Assembly (NCBI RefSeq): GCF_009727055.1
Contig: NC_052358.1
Span: 43,279,243 to 43,343,242, forward strand
Direction of reading: 5' to 3'
DNA length: 64,000 bases
DNA from: Benincasa hispida
Taxonomy: Eukaryota > Streptophyta > Magnoliopsida > Cucurbitales > Cucurbitaceae
In this document: positions 55,461 through 64,000 of the stretch, piece by piece
How positions within the stretch are numbered: position 1 is the stretch's first letter
Layout: each line of letters begins with the position of its first letter
The notes under the pieces: model-generated
What the model saw: only the letters and a program-made list of their open reading frames with translations
Told to the model about the DNA's origin: nothing
Database searches by the model: none
Position numbers and translations under genes: made by a program

Positions 55461-57605
55461 CGTTAGGTTGATGCCCTAAAGTCTCGTGTTCTGTAGTTTG
55501 TAAACAGTATGTAGGAACACTTGTGTTGTAAATATATGATATTTACTTCACATCTTTTTTTTTTTTTTTTTTTGCTTGGTTGCTTGTTTTATTTGCTTTA
55601 CCTCAAACCAATAAACACAAAATCCCTGGTTATTTGTATGTGACTCAAGCATGTATGTGGTGACATGCAAGTGGATCATGTCTTGAGTGATAACTAAAAT
55701 GGTCTGTAGTATATAGATATAGGAGGGAAACCTTATCCTGGTAACACTACAGATGCAGCCCGCTTTGTGGAATGATCACAAGTGTTGTGACTTGTCACAG
55801 ATGGTCTGATCCTAATCATTCGTGTTAGGGACATGCGAGCGGGGGCGTCTTATACAAAGAGTTTGTATAAGACCTGACCACGAAGTGTTAACGTTTCGTT
55901 ATATAACACCGTTCATGATAGAGACTTCACTTCACTAGGATGACCATAGGTAACATGTACTCAATCTTGAGTGAGTTGGGAACTCCTACCATTGAGGGCG
56001 ATCCTTTGATTTGTATCGGTGCGAGTGGCCAGTTTGCCGATTCAAACCTATCATTTTGGGGATTCGTCTGATTTGGGAGTTGCGAACTCAGCTACACAAG
56101 ATGAAATTCACTTTTTCCCTGAGGTAGGGGTAAGCAGATAAATAACTCCCTTAAGGGCTGATTCTGGGGCTTGAACGATGTGGTGCCACACACCTTCTCT
56201 TGGCCTGAGAGGTGTTCACACATAGTGGACTATGTTATATTATTCATTAGAGGAATCAGTGGTACTTAAGGAGTGAGATGTAATTATAGGGGCAAAACGG
56301 TAAATTGGCCCAGCTGTACTTACGAGCATCTGTAAAGGGTCATCGTACTCATGATTGGTTATATCTGATAGACACAGAAATATATATGTGGTAAAAAGAG
56401 TTCGGCTGTTGGTCTTTATTGGAATTACTGACAGTTAACGATGGTAGATCTCGTGGCTAAAGAGTTTACCAGCTACTCACGTACTGTTGGAGCTTCAAGC
56501 CACAAGTCCATTAGGTCACCTGGGTAGCTTGGATAAAGTCGAGAACTAGTGTTTGGGTTAATTTGAAATGTTCAAATTGACAAAGGAAGTTCGATTATAT
56601 ATGATATAATTGAATTGGTTAATTATATATGATATAATTGGCTAAATGTATGAGATACATTATTATGGAGGAAATTAGATATAAATATGATTTATATCAA
56701 GTAGAGGAGGAAATACTATAGTAGATATGTGATATCAAACTATAGGATAAAAATATAATATGATTATATTTATTAATTAATCTGGTTAATTATATGATAA
56801 TTAAGCCAATTTTTCACGTTCGGACATGGGTTAGTGGGGAGCGTCGGTTAATGTAACCAATGAATTAAAATGAAAAAAGTTTTCATTTTGATCGTCCATC
56901 GTCAGATCGCACGAAGAGAATTCGGAAGCGCGCATTGGTGAAAGTAAACGATTATTCGAAAGATTACATGATAGCTCTTCTCCGCCTAAACGATTGTCCA
57001 CCTCGCACTAAACGATCACACACTATCGCCTACACGATCGGATAGCTTATCTAAACGATTGTATAGTGTGCCGATTTTACTAAACGATCGTGTACCTTTT
57101 CTTAAATGATCGTTCAGTAAATCCTACACGATCGTGTAGCTCCTCCTAAACGATAAGCATTTCTGCTATACGATAACGTTTTCTTCTCTCCCACTTGCTT
57201 ATCGCCTACACGATTCATGTTCCTCCTTCCTCTACCAAATTCACCAAAGCCTACCCTTTGGGTTTTCACTTCGAGAATACCCGGTGCTCTTTAGTAGTGG
57301 TGTCGTCCCCGCGGCATTCGTGTTCGTGCGGTTGTTCGTGCTGCTTTTATTGATGCTGTTGTTGGGTGTTGGTAGATCACTTGGAGGTTCCGCTGTGTTG
57401 GAGTTCCGAAGATTGAAGATTGAAGATTGTCTTCAACTAGTATGGAATTCTATCCTTTTGTTAATTTGCTGTTCGTAGCATGCCATTAATTAAGATTTGT
57501 TTGCATAATTGTATGTTTTGAATGTATATATTGTTATATTTCGGTCATTGTAAGATTGGAGCGATCCGAACACACTCATGGAACTCTTAGATAGGAAATC
57601 CTTCA
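55461..57605 (+). mobile_element. 5' LTR of a plus-strand long-LTR Copia element (copy 3)
   Basis: Starts with cgttaggttgatgccctaaa (TG mutated to CG at about 55461) and ends ccttca at 57605, 2,145 bp. It is collinear with copies 1 and 2 and followed two bases later by a primer-binding site, so it is a 5' LTR. The conserved ttatataacaccg near 55900 is a candidate TATA region. ACGATCG-type palindromes fill 56940-57215. The frame 57284-57478 is LTR sequence, not a gene. Confidence 0.9.
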
Positions 57606-57607
57606 AT

Positions 57608-57618
57608 TGGTATCAGAG
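57608..57618 (+). other. Primer-binding site (initiator tRNA-Met)
   Basis: tggtatcagag, complementary to the 3' end of plant initiator tRNA-Met, two bases after the LTR's terminal CA. This is the standard Copia minus-strand primer site and fixes the element's orientation as plus. Confidence 0.9.
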
Positions 57619-60225
57619 ACAGGTTTTGATACTCCGATTTCATCTATTGCAACGAAATAAGATTTACATTCATGGTGGGTGCATTTTTACACTGATTTAA
57701 TGGTTAAATTTTGTTGTGGATGTGCGATTAATGGATGTTTTCGGGATGATAAGCCTCGGTTTGATTTAAATCCTTTTACATTTGCAATTGTTTATAAATG
57801 CCTCAGTATTTTGGGCATTAATAATCGTTATCGAGTATGTATTCAAAGTTTGCTTGAAGTTTTGAGTCGTTCGTCGAAGTTATAGGCAAGCATTGCAGCT
57901 CTTCGAGGAAGGAGGCAATCTAGGGTTGAACGCATCATGCATAAGATGTTCTACGCGATCATCGTTGATTGCATTGTAAAGATGAAGGTGTACGTAATCG
58001 CTGTTGAACACATCGGTTAAACAATAAGGTATACGATCAAGAGTTGATCGTATCGCGTTTAACGATCGGGTACGCGATCGCTGAGTATTATGTCGTGTAG
58101 ACGATGAGATACTCGCGGATCGCTTAACGCGCGGGTGTGTTAGACGATTGTTTAGGTCAGCAAGCTTCATCGCTTAAGTGACTGACTAAACGATCGCTTA
58201 GTATCGCAAGATAAATCGTTTACCTGGTTGCACGCATCATGTAGATGATGAGATGCTCGTGTATCATNACTGACTAAACGATCGCTTAGTATCGCAAGAT
58301 AAATCGTTTACCTGGTTGCACGCATCATGTAGATGATGAGATGCTCGTGTATCATTTAAAGCGTGCATGTCAGACAATCGTTTAGGTTAGCAAGCTTCAT
58401 CACTTAGTAACTCAAGGTACCTATCGTCGCTCTACACGATCGTATAGACGATCAAGCTTCGCAGCCTCGTGGTCGTCTACACGATCGTTTACTTATATTC
58501 CTATCATCTAGTGCGTGCTGAACGATTGTCTACCTACTAGAGTTTGATACACGATGAAGACCTCCTGGCGGTTCAACACCCGGTTCGCCTGTGAACCGAT
58601 TTACTCGATGAAAATGTAATAGATAGAGTTTTTTCATTCCGATTTTTTGTGAAGGCTCATCCCGATCCATTATTCCTTTATTTATTACATGCAATGTATG
58701 TTTTTATATGTCATATGGTATGCACATATAGTAAATCCCACCTTAGGTTATGCAATAGTCATACATCATCTCTTTATTGTAATTATTATAATTTAGAGAA
58801 GCTTGATTTAATTATGTAAGAGCATGCTCATGCATCATATAATATAAGAGTTATATTTATGCATGCATAAAAAGCATTGACATGCATCATCTTTATATTA
58901 TAAATGTTATAGTATAAGGGTGAATGATAGCATGTTTGCTTGGTTGTTACGTGTTATATAAAAGTTATATATAGTAATGACCGGACATTGCATGAAGCAT
59001 GACACATAGGTTTATTTTATAAATGTTATAAACGCCTCGTTGTGCGCAATGGTTTTAGTTGTTTCTTTTTAAAAGTTAAAGAGAAATTAGAACTAAAAGA
59101 AATAAGAAAGACATGCATGCTCACTTAGGTTTAATTCTTGGTTTTAAAGTGTTTAAAACTTGGATCACATTGACCTAAGATCACGGTTCTAATACGATTA
59201 GCAACTCTAAGGCTTTAATCTTTTAATCAGTTTAATAGGATTAAATTGGCTAATAAAAGGTTAAAGTGTAGCAAATCTATCTATAAAGGACTTTTTGTCT
59301 AAGGCGGGTTCTATCTAGGCTGGGGTATTTAGTTGACGAAAATGTAACACCCCTACCTGGGAACTTACCTAGAAAGGTGAATAAGATAGATTTGATGCAT
59401 GCATGCATGCAAGTTAAGGACAGTCCATTAAAGTGTTTAAATGTGACTACTTGAACTTGTTCATATTTCATAGACAAACGTTGTTTATGAGCAGATTTTA
59501 AAAAGACGACTTAGACTAAAATCAGTAGTCGGATTGTCTAGGTTAATGAATCCCTAGGTAGAACATTTAGTGGGAGTCTTGGGGTTTATAAATATTGCTT
59601 CACTTAAAACTCAGTTTCTTCTAAATAGATCCACACCGTTTGAGATCTATTCCTCGCCTGTCGCGGTGGCACCTTTCGGCATGTCCCCCAACGCGATGGT
59701 TTGAATAGTCAATTCATAGATAAGAGTTATATAATGAGCGGGAAGTCTCCCTCATTAGGTTGAATAAAGTTACTGCACATTGCCTCGAGGCACCCTAGGA
59801 GTATTCCCCTAAAGGATGGCAGTTTTGCACGTGTCATTACTGTAAGAGGATAAGGTAACATAGTCTCTTGTCCTAATCTGCTTCTTCCCTACGGTGGGCT
59901 CATTAGGGCGGGACTCTGGCACCGAAAGCGAAGGGTTACACTTACGTGGAATAGTTAAAGGTTAACAATTCTGGACCGAAAAATGGTGGCTGTTAGGTTC
60001 AATTCCAAGAGTTAGATCTGCCTAATGGTTGAGAATGTCTCATCCCAACGAAGGGACAACTGATCACCCCTCCGGTGACATTTGTCCGATGTCACTAAGG
60101 CATCATTGCAAAATAGAAATCTATAACTTAGGGTACTTGAAACTGTTTTGTAAAAATGATTGGTTTAAAAGTGATTTAGCATAATCTAATAAAGTTTTGT
60201 TCGTATTTTCAGCAACATTTTCAAA
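57619..60225 (+). other. 2.6-kb untranslated leader of the Copia element
   Basis: Sequence between the primer-binding site and the gag ATG at 60226, with no domain that I recognise. It contains a second cluster of ACGATCG-like units (about 57930-58560), an exact 87-bp duplication around an N, and a (GCAT)n tract at 59397-59412. Its last ~150 bp also occur, inverted, at 9430-9582, which confirms it belongs to the element. A leader this long is unusual for Copia. Confidence 0.75.
58181..58355. repeat. Exact 87-bp direct duplication around a single N
   Basis: 58181-58267 and 58269-58355 are identical by eye (actgactaaacgatcgctta ... gatgctcgtgtatcat), separated by one N at 58268. This is most simply an unresolved contig overlap and should not be taken as biology. 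Confidence 0.9.
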
Positions 60226-63122
60226 ATGGCAATAGCTACATTAACATTGCTAAGCGCTGAAAAACTTACTGGCGATAATTTCACAACATGGAAACACATG
60301 ATCATTGAGGATCTCATGTTCGTTCTCACGATAGGCTTGCCCTCCTATTCCAGCTCCGAATGCCACTCGAAATGTTTGGGAGGCATACGAGCGATGGACA
60401 AGGGCGAATGAGAAGGCCCAAGCCTACATCTTGGCAAGTCTTTCTGAAGTTTTGGCCAAGAAACATAAGCCTATGGTCTCAGCGCGTGAGATCATGGAGT
60501 CCCTGCGGGTAATGTTTGGACAACCGTCTGAACAACTTATGCACGAGGCTCTTAAATACATATTCAACTAAAAAATGGAAGAAGGCACCTCTGTTTGTGA
60601 ACATGTGCTTAACACGATGATCCACTTTAATGTGGTGGAGTTGAATGGGACTACCATCGATGAGGGCAGCCAATTTAGCATAAACTTGCATTCTTTGCCG
60701 AAGAGCTTCCTACACTTTGTTAGCAATGTGATTATTAACAAAGTGAAATATAACCTTACAACTCTCCTTAACGAGTTGCAGACCTACAAATCTTTACTGA
60801 AAAGTAAGGTAAAAGTAAGGAGAGGTAGAAGGGTGAGGCAAATGTTGCTTCATCCTCTAGGATGTTCCATAGAGGTTCGACCTCAGGAACAAAGTTTGCA
60901 CCTTCTGCTTCTAACTCTGCAAAAGGGAAGAAGAAGAAAGGTGGTAAGGGAAAAGGGAAGGAACCTACTAACCCACCGCCTGTCGCCCCAAAGAGGTGTC
61001 CACAAGTTGCTAAGAGAAAGTGTTTCCACTGCAACCAAGATGGACACAAGAGGAACTGTCCTCGATATCTGAAAGAGAAGAAAGCAGCCAAGGCTAAGGC
61101 CAGGGCGGATAAAGGTAAATGTGATTTACTTGTGTTTGAAACTTGTTTAGTGGAGAATGATTATTCTGCCTGGATAATCGATTCAGGCATCACTAATCAT
61201 GTTTATTCTTCTTTTAGGGGATTAGATCTTGGCAACAGTTGAGGCTGGTGAGATGACGATGCAAGTAGGCACCGGGCACATCATCTCAATTGTGGCAGTG
61301 AGAGGACTCCAGTTAGCTTTACAGAATAGGTTTCTTGTTTTACATAATGTATATATAGTTCCTGAACTAAAGAGAAACCTTATTTCTGTAAAATGTTTAT
61401 TGCAATGTAAATATACTATCTCTTTTAATGTGGATAAAGCATTTATTCATAAAGATGGTGTTTTTATTTGCACAAAAAATCTGGATTCGAATTTATATGT
61501 GCTAAGGTCGTTAGCCATTAATTCCTTTCATAATACTGAATTGTTCGGAACTACCGTAACTCAATTAAAATGTCAACGTATTTCTCCAAAAGAAAATGTC
61601 CAACTTTGGTATCTTCGTTTAGGGCACATTAATCTCAATAGGATTGAGAGATTGGTGAAGAATGGACTTCTAAGTGAGTTAGAAATTTTTTTTTTTACCG
61701 ATGTGCAAATCTTGCCTTGAGGGTAAGATGACTAAACGACCTTTTACTGGAAAAGGTTATAAAGCCAAAGAGCCTCTTGAGTTAGTACATTTTGACCTTT
61801 GTGGTTCTTTGAATGTGCCAGCCCAAGGAGGCTATGAGTATTTTATCAGTTTTACTAATGATTACTCCATGTACGAGTATGTTTATCTTATGCAACAGAA
61901 GTCTGAATCATTTGAAAAGTTCAAAGAGTTCAACGCTGAAGTTGAAAACTCATTAGATAGACGGATTAAAACACTTCGATCGGATCGAGGTGGAGAGTTT
62001 TTAGACTCGGCATTTCAGGACTATTTGATAGAACATGGAATCGATTCCCAACTCTCAGCGCTGGGTACACTCAGCAGAATGGTGTAGCGGAGAGGAGAAA
62101 TAGGACCTTGTTAGACATGGTTCGCTCAATGATGAGTTACACTTTCTTACCGTACTTGTTTTGGGGTTTCGTAGTGGAGACCGCAGTGTACATACTCAAC
62201 TGTGTTCCCTCCAAGAGTGTTGCAAAGACACCTCTAGAGTTGTGGAATGGGCATAAAGCTAGTTTACGTCACTTTTGCATTTGGGATTGCCCTGCATATG
62301 TGCTTGAGGCTAATCCCAAGAAGTTTGAACCACGGTCGAGGTCATGCCTCTTTGTAGGCTACCCCAAAAGTACACAAGAGTGTTATTTTTATGATCCGAC
62401 GGAAAATAGGGTGTTTGTTTCAGCAAACGCTACTTTTCTGGAGGATGATCATATAAGGGAGCACAGTCCACTAAGCAAAGTCCTGTTACGTAAGTTTTCC
62501 AATGAAACTACTGAAACTTTAACAAGAGTTGTTGAAGAGCTTGCTACATCAATAAGAGTTATTGATGGGAGTTCATCGGATAGGTCGACTCCACCTCAAG
62601 AGTTGAGGGAACCTCGACGTAGTGGGAGGGTTGCGAATCCCACCCGTTCGCTATCTGGGTTTCATGGAAATCCTTGCTATGGTAGCAGATGGCGATGTTG
62701 AGGATCCGTTGTCTTATAAAAAGGCAATGGAGGATGTTGACCAGGATGGCGATGTTGATGAACCTTGTGTCTACAAGAAGATCATCCACACTTTAGTAGT
62801 TTTCTTAGTGTTGTACGTAGACGTTATCCTACTCATTGGGAATGATGTAGGTCTACTGACTGCAGTTAAGAACTGGCTAGCGACCCAATTCCAAATGAAA
62901 GATTTGGAAGAGGCTCAGTTTGTTATAGGTATACAAATCTTTCGAGATCGTAAGAACAAAGTGCTAGTATTGTCTCAGGCATCGTACATTAACAAGTTGT
63001 TGCTCAAGTACTCGATGCAGGACTCCAGAAGGGGCCTACTTCCGTTCAGGCATGGAGTCACTTTGTCTAAGGAAATGTGTCCTAAGACGCCTCAAGAGGT
63101 TGAGGAGATGAGACGGATCAGT
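60226..63122 (+). pseudogene. Copia gag-pol, multiply broken and internally deleted
   Basis: Domain order, in shifting frames: gag start MAIATLTLLSAEKLTGDNF at 60226 with a frameshift near 60330; gag body to about 60790; zinc knuckle CFHCNQDGHKRNC at about 61020-61060; protease WIIDSGITNHV at about 61170-61200 (DSG kept); pre-integrase LWYLRLGHI, where the first zinc histidine is Tyr, near 61600; a T-run frameshift at 61687-61696; integrase with HFDLCG, FTNDYS and SDRGGEF; integrase C-terminus 62108-62640. Reverse transcriptase is mostly gone: sequence jumps at about 62745 from the N-terminal segment to DEPCVYKK. The catalytic pair reads YVDV at about 62814 instead of YVDD. The thumb block continues to about 63120 and is then cut. 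RNase H and the 3' LTR are missing. Confidence 0.9.
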
Positions 63123-64000
63123 TGTCACATCCCCTCCCAGATTATCCTTCTTAATCCAGAAGTGAATGTGACGACAGTAGTTACCAACCTTTTTGTGGCA
63201 CTAATTGCCTAACTAACATCTTTAATCTGCTTAGATCCCTGGAATACATATATAACATTCACCAAACTAATAAAACTTTAAAAATAACTTCAGAACACCA
63301 GGGATCAACAACAACATAATTACATCATATTAACACATACAGAGTTTAGCGGTCCCAATATACTTTACTAGTCCCTAATATGAGCAACACATACATACAG
63401 ACATTTACAGAATAAACACCTAAAACTTCTCTCTAGACTTTGGATTTTTAACTGGAGTCCTTGAGTGGTAGTGCAGGATGACAGCTAGCCTCTGGGAGAT
63501 GACCACTACCTGGGAAAAGAAAAAAATTTGAAAGAATGAGCTACTCGCCCAGTGAGTGATTTAATAAAAACACAAATCTCATGCTTAAACTGAAAGCTAG
63601 AAAACATAATACTGGAACTAAAACATGCCAAGAAACGTGTACATAAAACCTTTAAAACCATTGTATCTGAAAACATAGCTAAACTGATTCTCGGTTGGGA
63701 GAGAACTCTTTTGTTCAATCTCAATGTCAGATATCATGTTCAAGAGAAAACTCTTTTGTTCAATCTCTCAAACATTAGCCTGGCCTGGGGTGAGAACCCT
63801 TTTGTTCAATCCTATTGAACTGATTAACTGTCATACGTGCATGTAGAGAAAACTGGATCCTGACGTCAAGGATCATAACTGAAGCAGGGTACCACTACTT
63901 ATCATTGAACTGAGTGAATTATTCTAATATGTTCTCTAATTACTTCAGTACCAGAATCATAACATAACTAAAACCGGGTAGTACAACTCAGATACCTTCT
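63123..64000. mobile_element. Unclassified repeat, candidate LTR starting TGTCACATCCCC
   Basis: The Copia frame is cut at about 63122 by tgtcacatcccctcccag. This resembles the TGTCACA/C ends seen in some plant Gypsy LTRs, and the rest (to the window edge) is non-coding. The repeated phrase gaaaactcttttgttcaatc occurs at about 63699-63719 and 63745-63765, with a further gagaacccttttgttcaatc at about 63791-63811, so the unit includes an internal tandem of about 45-50 bp. Family and orientation are unresolved. Confidence 0.4.

Overview
This is plant nuclear DNA. It has spliced genes with GT-AG introns, AT-rich introns, and many nested LTR retrotransposons, LINEs and SINEs. The three host genes are plant-type. 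The repeat content (long Copia LTRs carrying ACGATCG arrays, a TATCAG-rich MITE) makes me lean towards a cucurbit, but that is an inference from memory and not proven here.

Layout. (1) 1-1656, plus strand: the last three coding exons of RRN3/TIF-IA, the RNA polymerase I initiation factor. (2) 3.9-9.6 kb: two ~2.1-kb Copia LTRs, one a clean solo LTR with a 5-bp target duplication. The second is joined to an inverted gag-protease fragment. (3) 11533-14106, minus strand: a complete seven-exon gene for ribosome anti-association factor eIF6 (245 aa), with one GC-AG intron. (4) 15995-48989, minus strand: one 33-kb, 21-exon gene that reconstructs to an unbroken 761-aa protein. It has N-terminal and central coiled coils and a C-terminal region that I recall as resembling the conserved C-terminus of the microtubule-associated protein AIR9. 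Its introns are packed with transposons: a Gypsy mosaic, at least five LINE remnants, an Au-type SINE, two copies of a non-autonomous LTR element nested inside two LINEs, and a MITE. (5) 50.7-51.9 kb: a degenerate minisatellite and a tandem pair of tRNA-like units. (6) 52.1-64 kb: a nest of Copia elements. A LINE is cut by a minus-strand Copia deletion derivative. That element is cut by a plus-strand Copia element (5' LTR, primer-binding site, 2.6-kb leader, broken gag-pol), which ends at another repeat near 63123.

How the parts relate. RRN3 (rRNA transcription) and eIF6 (60S maturation and subunit joining) both serve ribosome production, but nothing here shows shared regulation. The rest is mostly the history of transposon insertion, deletion and inversion. 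Splice sites were chosen by reading frame continuity, GT/GC-AG ends and remembered family sequence; no transcript data were available. No bacterial, viral or CRISPR-type system was found. The most unusual items are the palindrome arrays that vary between Copia LTR subfamilies, the non-autonomous LTR family with its own conserved reading frame, and the transposon-swollen AIR9-like gene.
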